Positions 15,443-22,660 are shown, numbered from the stretch's first letter. The stretch: 26,448 nt of DNA from Candidatus Micrarchaeota archaeon CG_4_10_14_0_2_um_filter_60_11 (GCA_002792915.1 PFPF01000051.1:1-26448); one strand, 5' to 3'. Numbers and translations are program-made. The notes: generated from the sequence alone by a model not told the origin.

Positions 15443-15469
15443 GTATATAATCCGCGACCCGTTAAAAAA
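15443..15469. promoter_or_regulatory. Divergent promoter between the modifier and JAMM operons
   Basis: GTATATAA at 15443-15450 (plus) lies about 30-36 nt before the modifier's possible starts (GTG 15477, ATG 15483). TTTTTTAAC at about 15461-15469 (minus) lies about 35 nt before the acidic protein's ATG. The two promoters overlap in opposite directions, so both halves of the conjugation locus could be controlled from one place. Confidence 0.5.
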
Positions 15470-15482
15470 GCCGCAGGTGGTC

Positions 15483-15728
15483 ATGGTGGCTGAATTCAAC
15501 ATCACGGTGGTTCAAACCACGTCCGGAAAGGAAATCGTGATGGCAGTCGAACCCGAGTTCACCGTCTCGTCGGTCCTCGAAGTTCTCACGGAAAACCTCA
15601 AGCTAAAGGACCGCTTCGTGCTCTCCACCAAGGAGAACAAGATACTCGACCCCGACGCCACCATCGCTGACGCCGGGCTGAAGGAAGGCGACCAGATAAT
15701 GCTCATCCCCGACCCGACAGGCGGATGA
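15483..15728 (+). CDS. Ubiquitin-like modifier ending in Gly-Gly
   Basis: An 81-residue beta-grasp protein. The pattern follows ubiquitin: beta hairpin (FNITVVQTTSGKEIVMAVEP), helix (FTVSSVLEVLTENLKLKDR), then FVLSTKENKILDPDATIADAGLKEGDQIMLIP, which matches the ubiquitin stretch for strand 3 to strand 5 ([26 protein letters not shown] type). The protein ends exactly in DPTGG, so the reactive diglycine is already exposed and needs no proteolytic maturation. An in-frame GTG at 15477 could add two residues. The E2 gene follows 34 nt later on the same strand and is probably cotranscribed. E1, E2 and JAMM neighbours make conjugation, rather than only sulfur transfer, the likely role. Confidence 0.93.
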   Translation: MVAEFNITVVQTTSGKEIVMAVEPEFTVSSVLEVLTENLKLKDRFVLSTKENKILDPDATIADAGLKEGDQIMLIPDPTGG

Positions 15729-15762
15729 GATTCGCGCTTAACCGCCAAAACAAGAGGCTTGG

Positions 15763-16266
15763 ATGATAATGCCCGCGTTACCCGAGGAAATCTGGCGGAG
15801 GCGGCTCGAAAGCGAGTACGCGGAAATGCGCGAAAGCGGCGAGCGCTTCGAAGCCAACGCGGCATTAACCGAATACACGATCAGCCTGCGCGAGCCGGGG
15901 TTGTGCAGGGAAGGCGGCCGAATCGCCCGCCGCGACAGCCACTCCGTGAAAATCCTGCTCTTGCGCGCATACCCGTACCCGGGCGGCATCGACGTGGTCT
16001 GGCTCACGCCTCTGTTCCACCCGAACGTGCGCGAGAAAGACGGGAAAGTATGCATCCATTTGCTGAACGACTGGGCGGAAAACCAGACGGTCCTGTCAGT
16101 CGTGCGGAGCCTTAAACACTTGTTGGAATACCCTAACCCGTACGACGCGCTGAATAAGGAAGCCGCGGACTATTACGCGGACAACCCCGACGGCGTGCAA
16201 GCCGCGTTGGCTGGACAAGTTGCAAAACCCGCGGAACCGGGCAAGCCGAGGATTGTTTTCAAGTGA
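15763..16266 (+). CDS. E2 ubiquitin-conjugating enzyme (UBC fold)
   Basis: A 167-residue E2. The UBC signature is complete: TPLFHPNV (HPN at 86-88), active-site Cys97 in GKVCIHLLNDW eight residues after HPN, the tryptophan at 104, then TVLSVVRSLKHLLEYPNPYDALNKEAADYY (109-138), matching the eukaryotic PNP-x-x-x-LN helix. The N-terminal helix RRRLESEYAEM and the first strands are also typical. The C-terminal tail 145-167 is flexible and basic. The start at ATG 15763 has GAGG 5 nt upstream; ATG 15769 is an alternative. Its stop overlaps the start of a 35-residue ORF. It presumably accepts the Gly-Gly modifier from the adjacent E1. Confidence 0.95.
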   Translation: MIMPALPEEIWRRRLESEYAEMRESGERFEANAALTEYTISLREPGLCREGGRIARRDSHSVKILLLRAYPYPGGIDVVWLTPLFHPNVREKDGKVCIHLLNDWAENQTVLSVVRSLKHLLEYPNPYDALNKEAADYYADNPDGVQAALAGQVAKPAEPGKPRIVFK

Positions 16267-16370
16267 AAAAGAAGCCGCGCGTGGTGAAGGAGAAGGAAGC
16301 CGCGATAGAGGAGCGCGAGCCGCCCACGGACGAGGAATACGAGTTCGTCGAACAAAGCGGCTCTGAATAA
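16263..16370 (+). CDS. 35-residue charged ORF coupled to E2
   Basis: The E2 stop overlaps a GTG start (GTGA), opening a 35-codon frame that ends one base before the last codon of the convergent helicase gene. The peptide is Lys-rich at first (MKKKPRVVKEKEAA) and then strongly acidic (DEEYEFVEQSGSE). Evidence for a real gene is the GTGA coupling, as seen in the ABC operon of this window, and the exact packing between neighbours. It is too short for family assignment. It could instead be read-through sequence of no function. Confidence 0.45.
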   Translation: MKKKPRVVKEKEAAIEEREPPTDEEYEFVEQSGSE

Positions 16371-19139
16371 TCAAATCCTCCAGAATTGCCGCGTGCGGAT
16401 GAAGGTTTTTTGGGCTTCGAGCAGCGAAGAATAAAATTCCTTGTCGTCCTTGGGCGCGCGCTGGAGGAGGCGCGCCGCCGTTTCCGGCCCCACGCCGAAA
16501 GTCTTCAACGCCAGCAGAGCCCTCCTGCCGGAAGCGCCCACGATGCTCGCCACGCGGTACGCCTCGTTCAACTCCTTCAGCTCGTCGTCAGTCAGCCGCT
16601 TTCCTTCCTTTCTTTTCTCGACGATGCGCTTGTTCTCCTTGAAAGTCAGTTGCGTTGAATTGCAGTACGGGCAGCGCGGCTTTTCCTCGAATTCGCGGAG
16701 GACGTGCGAATGCGTCTTGCCGCAGTAAAGGCAGTACAGGCCCGCGTGCTTGTCCAGCAAATTCTCGCTGAAAATCTGGACGAGCTTGTCCGCCGGCGCG
16801 CCCGGAACCACCAGCTCCCCGAAAGTCCCGAAGTCGAAGAACTGCGCGGCTAGGGGCGACGCCCCCTCCCGCACTTGTGCCTCCTCAAAACGCGACTCGC
16901 CCAACAGTTTGCCCAAGAGGGGCGCATCCATCTCGTGCGTTTCCACCTCGCGCATCGCCTCGGCAGCGGCTGCGGTTCCGGCCAACGCGTGGCCCAGCCT
17001 CTTCAAGCCGAACTCGCGGAAATCCGCGTCGCGGGAAACGATGCCCATGGCGCGCGCAACGCCCAGCAGGCGGCGCAGGTAAAGCTGAGTGTTCGGCAGG
17101 TTCGTTGAAAGCACGGAGCGCAGGCGCGCCGCATCCAGGGACTGCAACAACTGAACGACTTTCGAGGCCGAAACGCGCTTGTGGAACTCGAGTATCACGC
17201 CGTACGCGCTCGCCTTGGCGCGCACGGGCTCGCCTTGGCTTGACGCGAGCAGGAAGCCCAACGCGCGGCACAGCGCCGCGTTAGCCTTCAAGCCGTAAAA
17301 CGAGTGTATCGCGACGAAGCGTTCGCCCTCTTCGACGAAAACGCGGCCCTTTTCGGGTTTGAAAAACTTTGCCTGGCTCGCGATGAACGCGTCCACGCGG
17401 CTGTCAAGCGCCTTGCTTTCACGGGGCGGCTTTTTGAACGCCGCCTCTACTCCGCGGGCGACTTCCAACGCGACCGGAATCTCTTCGCCAATCCATTCGG
17501 GCACCGCAGCGGTCAAGTCCTGCGACGGCTCCACGCTGACTTCCCCGTCGCTTAACGCGATTACGCGCCACGCCTTGCCGCGCGTGATGAAGGTCACACC
17601 GCACTGGAGGTATTCCGCGACGAAGTCGTCGTCGAGCAGTCCCACGTTCTTGCCGTCCAGCGCGTTGCGCACCCACTTTTTCTTGACGTCGCGAATCGTG
17701 CTCAACCCCTCGTAGTAGTACATCAGCGTACGCCTGTTCGGCGTCACTTTCCCGTCCGCGAAGAAGAAGCAGTTCGCGTCGGCCATCTGGTGCGCCGCCG
17801 AATGCAAGTCCTCGATTTTCAAGGTGCGAAAGGGGTATGCCTTGTGAAAAACTTTAAGCGCGCCCTCGAGCGTTACGCCGCCCAAGTCCATGGCAAGGCC
17901 GGCAAGCTGGTGGCCGGCTACGTCCAGGCAGTTAGACGGTATCTCCGCCGGCTCCAGTAGCCCTGCAAGCGCGCGCTCCTTGACTACGAGTGCCTCCAAC
18001 GCATCCATCTCGCTGCCAGCGAGTACTACGCCGCGAGGCACCAGGTGCCTGCGATGGCCGCTCCTGCCCACCCGCTGGAGAAGGCGCGAAACCTGCCGCG
18101 GCGAATTGAACTGGACCACCAAGTCAACTTCTCCGATGTCTATGCCCAGCTCGAGCGACGAGGTGCAGACTACGGCCTTCAGCTTGCTCGCATCCTTCTT
18201 GAATTCGGCTTCGGTCTCCAAACGCGCCTCTTTTGCCAGGCTCGAGTGATGCACCGCAATTGCGTTCGCGACGCGCGTTTGCGAAAGCAAATGCCCCAGC
18301 GTTTCGGCGGTGAAGCGCGTGTTCGCGAAAATGAGAGCGCGACCCGTTTTTTCGATCAACTCGACCAGCCGGCCTAGGGCCGCCTTGCTTTCGTCGCGCA
18401 GGCCGAGTTCGCGGTACTCTTCCGAAGCCACCTGCGGGGACTCGACTTTGATGTCGAGCTGGCGCCCGATTTCCTCTTCCACGACCCCGCACGACGGGGA
18501 CAAGAACGCGGCAACTTGTGCTTTGTTGCCAACCGTCGCGCTCAACCCCACGGTCTGGAAGGACGGCGACTTGATGCGCAGGCGCGCCAGCCCGAGGGAC
18601 AGCTGCACGCCGCGCTTTGAATCAGCGAGCTCGTGCACCTCGTCAACTACCACGAAGCGAACGTTTGCGAGCGCGTCCTTGAGCTTGGGCGCCACGAGCA
18701 TGGACTGCAATGTTTCGGGCGTTGTGACGAGCACGTCGGGAGGCAAGTCGCGCTGCTTTTGCCTCTCGGATTGCTTGGTGTCGCCGTGGCGGACGCCGAC
18801 CGAAAGGCCGAGGAGCTTGCACCAGAAAGTGAGGCGCTCGAGCATGTCGCGGTTGAGGCTGCGAAGGGGAGTGATGTACAACGCCTGCACGCCTTCGCGT
18901 TCGCCCGCGTCGCGCAAATCCAAAAGGCGCGAGAGCATAGGCAAGACGGCGGCCTCCGTCTTTCCGTAGCCCGTGGGCGCGATTACGAGGGCGTCCCCGC
19001 CCTCTAGGATTACGGGAAAAGCGGCGCGCTGCACCTTCGTGAAATCGGAGAATCCTTTGGCCTTTACGAGACCCAAAACCTCTGGTCGCAGTTCTTTCAC
19101 GCAAGCGGTATGCGCGCCCGCGTTGTTATTTTTTTGCAC
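16371..19139 (-). CDS. Lhr-like superfamily 2 helicase
   Basis: A 922-residue ATP-dependent helicase of the large-helicase-related family (COG1201). RecA1 has the Q-like KVQRAAFPVILEG, Walker A APTGYGKTEAA (54-64), ITPLRSLNRDM, TTPETLQ and DEVHEL (166-171). RecA2 has LIFANTRFTAE, SSLELGIDIGEVDLVVQ and QRVGRSGHRR. A winged-helix/Lhr-specific region follows, then a four-Cys zinc knuckle (803-826, CLYC/CPYC) and a C-terminal helix-hairpin-helix-like KTFGVGPETAARLL. Lhr proteins unwind DNA and RNA:DNA hybrids in repair and recombination. The GTG start at 19139 is tentative; GTG 19100 gives a start nearer the first family motif. Adjacent to the ubiquitin-like locus but convergent with it, so no link is implied. 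Confidence 0.9.
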   Translation of the reverse strand: MQKNNNAGAHTACVKELRPEVLGLVKAKGFSDFTKVQRAAFPVILEGGDALVIAPTGYGKTEAAVLPMLSRLLDLRDAGEREGVQALYITPLRSLNRDMLERLTFWCKLLGLSVGVRHGDTKQSERQKQRDLPPDVLVTTPETLQSMLVAPKLKDALANVRFVVVDEVHELADSKRGVQLSLGLARLRIKSPSFQTVGLSATVGNKAQVAAFLSPSCGVVEEEIGRQLDIKVESPQVASEEYRELGLRDESKAALGRLVELIEKTGRALIFANTRFTAETLGHLLSQTRVANAIAVHHSSLAKEARLETEAEFKKDASKLKAVVCTSSLELGIDIGEVDLVVQFNSPRQVSRLLQRVGRSGHRRHLVPRGVVLAGSEMDALEALVVKERALAGLLEPAEIPSNCLDVAGHQLAGLAMDLGGVTLEGALKVFHKAYPFRTLKIEDLHSAAHQMADANCFFFADGKVTPNRRTLMYYYEGLSTIRDVKKKWVRNALDGKNVGLLDDDFVAEYLQCGVTFITRGKAWRVIALSDGEVSVEPSQDLTAAVPEWIGEEIPVALEVARGVEAAFKKPPRESKALDSRVDAFIASQAKFFKPEKGRVFVEEGERFVAIHSFYGLKANAALCRALGFLLASSQGEPVRAKASAYGVILEFHKRVSASKVVQLLQSLDAARLRSVLSTNLPNTQLYLRRLLGVARAMGIVSRDADFREFGLKRLGHALAGTAAAAEAMREVETHEMDAPLLGKLLGESRFEEAQVREGASPLAAQFFDFGTFGELVVPGAPADKLVQIFSENLLDKHAGLYCLYCGKTHSHVLREFEEKPRCPYCNSTQLTFKENKRIVEKRKEGKRLTDDELKELNEAYRVASIVGASGRRALLALKTFGVGPETAARLLQRAPKDDKEFYSSLLEAQKTFIRTRQFWRI

Positions 19140-19209
19140 CCGGAAGCGCCGGCATTAAAAACTTTCGCACGCAAAAGCGGTGGGGACGGGCAGATTTCCC
19201 GAAAACAAA

Positions 19210-19743
19210 ATGTCAAACCCGAGTTTTTGCCAGGCCATAGGCTGTCACGCGTGCTGTTATTTTCCGAACGGCAGGATTTTGCGAGTGGAAAACTGGGAAT
19301 TGAGCGACGAATACTACCGCCCCATCGAAAAAAACCGGGAAATGCCCGCGCAACTGCATTTTGCGGCAAAAAAACACAAAATTTTGAACGAACCGCTTGA
19401 AAAAAACGAATTGTCGCCGTGTTTTTTGCTGGATGAACGCGGTTTTTGCCGCGGACACCCGCGCTATGGGCAGGAAAACGCGGAGCACGCCAAAATTTAC
19501 GGGAATCCTTTCGAACCCGACGAGAAAGCGCGTGTGGAATGCGGCTGCGCCTGGTACACTTGCGACTTTTTCGACAAGCACGCCGAATTTTACCAGAAAA
19601 ACTTTGAAAACCTGCTTCCCGAACTCGAAAAATGCGCGACGCCGGCCCAAAAAATGGACTTCGTCGTGCGACAGCACCGGCTTTTCACGAAAAGCAAGAA
19701 AAAACTCGAAAAATACAGGAAAAAAGCAAGAAAATTCAAGTGA
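19210..19743 (+). CDS. Cysteine-rich YkgJ-like metal-binding protein
   Basis: A 177-residue protein resembling the YkgJ family (zinc- or iron-chelating CxxCxxCC proteins). The N-terminus has Cys7, Cys12, Cys15 and Cys16 (AIGCHACCYFPNG). Further cysteines occur in SPCFLLDERGFCRGHPRYG, equivalent to the CPFL-x-GC-IY pattern, and in VECGCAWYTC. The C-terminus is Lys-rich (KSKKKLEKYRKKARKFK). The gene is much richer in AAA and TTT codons than its neighbours, matching the A/T-rich island that starts here. An in-frame GTG at 19180 sits about 23 nt after ATTAAAAAC and could be the start of a leaderless form; I prefer ATG 19210. Confidence 0.7.
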   Translation: MSNPSFCQAIGCHACCYFPNGRILRVENWELSDEYYRPIEKNREMPAQLHFAAKKHKILNEPLEKNELSPCFLLDERGFCRGHPRYGQENAEHAKIYGNPFEPDEKARVECGCAWYTCDFFDKHAEFYQKNFENLLPELEKCATPAQKMDFVVRQHRLFTKSKKKLEKYRKKARKFK

Positions 19744-20113
19744 AACGCGAATTTTGTCGACTTTGGCCCGCAATCGCGCCAGCCAAACCAAAAAATCGAC
19801 TCCAAAGCGCACGCCGTAGGCAGGAAAAGCTAAAACCGCGCCAATTGGCCGCAATTTCTGGAAGTGCAGCCTCCAAAAAAGCATGCCAAGAGGGCGTTTA
19901 AGCGTTTTCCGGCGATTTACAGCGCGAAAAACGGCCTTGCCAACAATCTTGCAAAAAAAAAGGTTACAGAACCGCACAAAAAATCGGCGCTAAAAACGCC
20001 TCCAAAAAATTTGGCGGCCGGCATAAAAAAAACTCAAAAAACCGCGCGAAAAGCGCGCATAACAAAGTATTTAAAGGTTACAAACTATTCAGAGTTATAG
20101 AGGTAATTTGCAT
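19744..20113. other. A-rich intergenic segment without a convincing gene
   Basis: About 370 bases packed with A runs. A GTG overlapping the previous stop (19740) opens a 53-codon frame, but its product is an unstructured Lys/Arg/Ala string typical of chance translation of A-rich DNA. A GC-rich hairpin (CGCGC-GAAAA-GCGCG, about 20042-20056) precedes the promoter of the next gene. TATTTAAA at 20068-20075 is a good TATA. Confidence 0.5.
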
Positions 20114-20293
20114 ATGGATAAGGTAATTAGGGTTCGGGAAAAGACGTACAGGAATTTGGCGGTCCTGGCCGGCACCATGCAGGCCGAACACGGCTTTTTC
20201 GTGAGCGTGGACGACGCGGTTTCGTTCCTTTTGGCCAAAAATTCCGGAAAATTGCGGGATTTCAAGAAGAATTTGCGCAAAAACAAGGCGTAA
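20114..20293 (+). CDS. Ribbon-helix-helix-like small protein
   Basis: A 59-residue protein whose start MDKVIRVREKTYRNLAVLAG and following VSVDDAVSFLL resemble archaeal ribbon-helix-helix / VapB-type proteins (strand, helix, turn, second helix). The C-terminus is basic (KLRDFKKNLRKNKA). It has a TATA at 20068-20075 and a Shine-Dalgarno GAGGTAA (20100-20106) about 8 nt before ATG, unlike the leaderless genes around it. No toxin gene follows, so a lone regulator or solitary antitoxin are both possible. It is the only clear gene between 19744 and 21095. Confidence 0.65.
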   Translation: MDKVIRVREKTYRNLAVLAGTMQAEHGFFVSVDDAVSFLLAKNSGKLRDFKKNLRKNKA

Positions 20294-20364
20294 GTTCGTC
20301 TACAAATGAACCGATAGTTTTGCCGGTTTTTACAAAAAATCGATGAAAAAATCCGCCAAAAAGG

Positions 20365-20397
20365 CCGGACCCGGCAGGTACTTTGCGCCGGATCCGG
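20365..20397 (-). terminator. Strong GC hairpin followed by T tracts on the minus strand
   Basis: The 11-bp stem (CCGGACCCGGC pairing with GCCGGATCCGG, one mismatch) encloses an 11-nt loop in an otherwise A/T-rich region. Reading the minus strand, the stem is followed by TTTTT and, 6-7 bases later, TTTTTT. This has the shape of an intrinsic terminator for a minus-strand transcript, though no gene is seen upstream on that strand. It might also be a structured RNA element. Confidence 0.35.
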
Positions 20398-21043
20398 GCA
20401 CCCCCACTTTACTCGAGCTCGGCCCCTAAAAATCATCAAAAATCTCAAAGTCACAGAACACCATAACGGCACAACGAAAAACAAAGCACACCAATAAGCC
20501 TGCACGAGAGACCATTGCACCAAAGCAGACCACCAGCTGCGTTACACTTTAATAGTAGTTATTGAGGAAAGCGGGCCACTTGGGCAGGGTCAAACGCACG
20601 AAAAGTGCAAAAGAAACGCTTCAGAGGCAAAAATGGGCTTGCGCGCTATCAAAACGGTGTTTGCGCACCATCAAAACAAGCGAAACAATACACCATAATA
20701 GTATTATTTTGTTTTTTGGTTTTTGCGCCGGTTTTGCCATGCTGCACCGGGCCAGGCTGCTCACAAAGAATAACAAAACCCAATTAAAATACCGTAACGG
20801 TAGTTTTATGGAATTTTTCTTGTTCCGCTAATCGGTTTTGCACAAAAACGCGAAAACCGGCATGAAAAGCTTTGCAAAAACCGTGCGTTTTCGGAAAAAC
20901 GGGCTACTTATCGCTTTTCTGCGTTTTTGGCACGGCAAAAAACCGCGAAAAAGCAAAAATCATTGTGAAAGCACGCTGCTAGTTCTTTTGTAAATGAAAT
21001 AACTTGGTTTGGTTTATAATCTTGGTTGTGCAAAAAGCGAAAA

Positions 21044-21075
21044 ACCGCGCTCTTGGCCCAAGACCGCGCTTTTGG
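21044..21075. repeat. Short direct repeat with internal hairpin
   Basis: ACCGCGCTCTTGG (21044-21056) recurs as ACCGCGCTTTTGG (21063-21075), 19 nt apart, differing at one base. Between them CTTGG-C-CCAAG (21052-21062) can fold. The element lies just past the nadD stop, so it may be part of its 3' end or a protein-binding site. Confidence 0.4.
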
Positions 21076-21095
21076 CGGTTAAGCGATAATGCTGC

Positions 21096-21659
21096 TTACT
21101 GGTAAATCTTGTTTTTCCGGATGAATTCGGCTACCGCGTTGGGCATGAGGTGGGCAATCGTTTTGCCTTTTTTCACGCGTTGGCGGACTTCGGTGCTATT
21201 CAGGCTTGTCACGGTCGCGGCGCGCGGGTAGAAGCGGAAGTTTGCGTTCGGCAGGCGCGGTTTGGATTCGTGCGGCAGGCGGGGAAAAACCAGGAATTTC
21301 GCCTCTTTGAACAACTCAGGAGCACGGGGCCAGCGGCGCATCTGGGGCACCAGATCCGAGCCGACCACGAAATCCGCGCGGATGCCGTCGGCTTTGAGCA
21401 GGCGCGCGGTCTGGACCGTGTCTCCCGACGGGTTGCGCTTCAAATCGTAGTCGGAAGCGACAATGCCCGGAAGGCCTTTGACCGCCAGGCGCGTCATTTG
21501 CATGCGCTGTGCGGGCGTGGCGATGATTTTTTTGAACTCGTTGGCTGCGCAGGGCGCGAGCCAGACTTCGCCGTACCCGGACCCGAGTATTTGCTGCGCG
21601 GCAATCAGGTGCCCGTAATGCGGGGGGTCGTACGACCCGCCCATGAACGCGATTTTCAC
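21096..21659 (-). CDS. nadD: Nicotinate-nucleotide adenylyltransferase, bacterial NadD type
   Basis: A 187-residue nucleotidyltransferase forming deamido-NAD from nicotinate mononucleotide and ATP. The HxGH motif is in MGGSYDPPHYGHLIAA (6-21). The C-terminal ST-x-R motif is in NSTEVRQRVKKGKTIAHLMP. ASDYDLKRNPSGDTVQTA and FVVGSDLVPQMRRW follow the bacterial NadD layout. Most archaea use the NadM family for this step, so the gene may have been acquired from bacteria or be typical of this lineage. The start is GTG at 21659. A palindromic AATTAA near 21689-21694 probably drives this gene and the divergent one. Confidence 0.88.
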   Translation of the reverse strand: MKIAFMGGSYDPPHYGHLIAAQQILGSGYGEVWLAPCAANEFKKIIATPAQRMQMTRLAVKGLPGIVASDYDLKRNPSGDTVQTARLLKADGIRADFVVGSDLVPQMRRWPRAPELFKEAKFLVFPRLPHESKPRLPNANFRFYPRAATVTSLNSTEVRQRVKKGKTIAHLMPNAVAEFIRKNKIYQ

Positions 21660-21684
21660 GAGTTACTGACCATAACGCCGAAAC

Positions 21685-21695
21685 GGTAATTAAAC
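21685..21695. promoter_or_regulatory. Bidirectional TATA between nadD and a winged-helix gene
   Basis: GGTAATTAAAC is nearly self-complementary at TAATTA. It lies 26 nt before ATG 21716 on the plus strand and about 30 nt before GTG 21659 on the minus strand, so one element can serve both genes. Confidence 0.45.
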
Positions 21696-21715
21696 GCGCT
21701 TGATTGAATGCGTTC

Positions 21716-22195
21716 ATGCCCGCCAAACCCGGCGAGAGCCCCGCCTCTAGAGGGATACCTTCCAAGCGGAGCCTGTGGTTCGACTACGGCCAGCTGCCCA
21801 TGGCGGTGACCGCGCGCTGGGAAGCTGAAGATTTTCTGAAGCTGGTTTTCCCGCCGCAATACCAGCGGGCGCAGTACGACATCGCGGTAAAGCTCGTGCA
21901 TCTGCTGGGGGAGCACGAGGAAATCGACGGTGACGAGCTGGCAACTTGGATGCAAGCCAACGGCGTGCCGAACTCAACGCTGCGCAACTTGGTGATTCCG
22001 AAACTCTACCGCGTTGGAATGGTGGCGCGCGAGCGCAGGAACCCGACCGGGCAGGATTTGAAGGACAAGCGGCACCGCATGGTGCTCAAGCTGAGCAACC
22101 GCTTCGGCGAGGCGCTCAAACACATAGGCGGCGAATGGGTTTCCCTCGTCGAGACCGGGCGAATCAAAAGGAAAAAAACCGTTGAGTCCAAATAA
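21716..22195 (+). CDS. Hypothetical winged-helix protein
   Basis: A 159-residue protein. The central part, about residues 50-105 (AVKLVHLLGEHEEIDGDELATW, then VPNSTLRNLVIPKLYRVGMVARERR), has the helix-turn-helix and wing pattern of a winged-helix domain. The C-terminus is basic (GRIKRKKTVESK). No membrane segment. It is probably a DNA-binding protein of unknown role. ATG 21716 is preferred to TTG 21704 because a TATA-like AATTAA lies 26 nt upstream. It converges with the dephospho-CoA kinase gene with no base between the stops. Confidence 0.65.
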   Translation: MPAKPGESPASRGIPSKRSLWFDYGQLPMAVTARWEAEDFLKLVFPPQYQRAQYDIAVKLVHLLGEHEEIDGDELATWMQANGVPNSTLRNLVIPKLYRVGMVARERRNPTGQDLKDKRHRMVLKLSNRFGEALKHIGGEWVSLVETGRIKRKKTVESK

Positions 22196-22660
22196 TCAGT
22201 TTTCCCGGAATCTCGCAAGCAATCGCAGCGCTTTTTTCTTGTTCTTTTGGTCCGCCTTTACCAGCACAAGCCCCTTGCCGGGCTGGCCGTACGCGACCGC
22301 GCCGCCTGGCGGGCAGAGAAGCAGCGCTGGAAGCGCGAGGAGGTCTTCCTCCCCGTTCACGCGCACCGTTGCGGGCGGGTTGGCGACCGCTTTCGCAAGC
22401 GAACGCAAGGCGTCGGAAGTAATCGAGCCCGCGGGGTTGCTGCAGGAATAAGTCGGCTTCAGGGTCAGGGGCGCGACATTGCGGCGCTTCACTTTGCAGT
22501 CGAAAACGCGCACGTCGGGCTTGAGGCGCGCGAGGCGGCGCGAGGACTCGTCGCCGACGACTAGTAGGAACGCGGGGCGCCGCCCAATGCCGCCGATTCT
22601 GCCGAGCGGCTTCTTGAGTTCGCGGCGCAACGCGGGAGTCAACAACAAGCTTTTTGCCAT
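22196..22660 (-). CDS. GTP-dependent dephospho-CoA kinase (DUF359)
   Basis: A 154-residue enzyme of the archaeal DUF359 family, which carries out the last step of CoA synthesis by phosphorylating dephospho-CoA with GTP. Family motifs are clear: LLVVGDESS (32-40), VRVFDCKVKRR (50-60), CSNPAGSIT (73-81), VNGEEDLLALPALLLCPPGG (101-120) and VAYGQPGKGLVLVKAD (122-137). Length is close to that of characterised members. The assignment rests on family knowledge; the bacterial/eukaryotic CoaE Walker A motif is absent, as expected. Confidence 0.9.
   Translation of the reverse strand: MAKSLLLTPALRRELKKPLGRIGGIGRRPAFLLVVGDESSRRLARLKPDVRVFDCKVKRRNVAPLTLKPTYSCSNPAGSITSDALRSLAKAVANPPATVRVNGEEDLLALPALLLCPPGGAVAYGQPGKGLVLVKADQKNKKKALRLLARFREN

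Larger units (their letters stand above)
20294..21095. other. About 800-bp gene-less A/T-rich region with hairpins and repeats
   Basis: No frame here looks coding on either strand. Visible structure: a strong hairpin at 20365-20397; the palindrome ATAATAGTATTAT at 20695-20707; a CGGTTTT/AAAACCG stem near 20833-20859; an imperfect direct repeat (AGTTCGTCTACAAATGAA at 20293-20310, AGTTCTTTTGTAAATGAA at 20981-20998); and a 13-nt near-repeat at 21044-21056 and 21063-21075. Several TATA-like sites (near 20549, 20784, 21013) could start non-coding RNAs. I find no tRNA or CRISPR repeat. Confidence 0.45.

Noticed and set aside
15484..15728. The small Gly-Gly protein as a plain sulfur carrier (ThiS/MoaD)
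   Set aside because: Those also end in GG, but the E1, E2, RING-like and JAMM neighbours and the ubiquitin-like sequence pattern favour protein conjugation; dual use remains possible.
16371..19139. Functional link between the Lhr helicase and the ubiquitin-like locus
   Set aside because: The helicase is convergent with its own promoter; adjacency alone does not support a link.
19740..19901. 53-codon frame starting with GTG overlapping the YkgJ-like stop
   Set aside because: The product is an unstructured Lys/Arg/Ala/Gln string expected from A-rich DNA; no ribosome-binding site and no family likeness.
20363..20430. Possible tRNA or tRNA-like gene around the GC-rich hairpin
   Set aside because: Acceptor-stem pairing and a T-loop GTTC motif are missing on both strands.
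20095..20523. 142-codon open frame on the minus strand across the RHH gene and the gene-less region
   Set aside because: It is antisense to a better-supported gene, has a low-complexity Phe/Arg/Cys-rich composition and no promoter or family likeness.
20294..21095. CRISPR-like array in the repetitive A-rich region
   Set aside because: Motifs such as GCAAAAACC recur irregularly, with no constant repeat length or spacer spacing.
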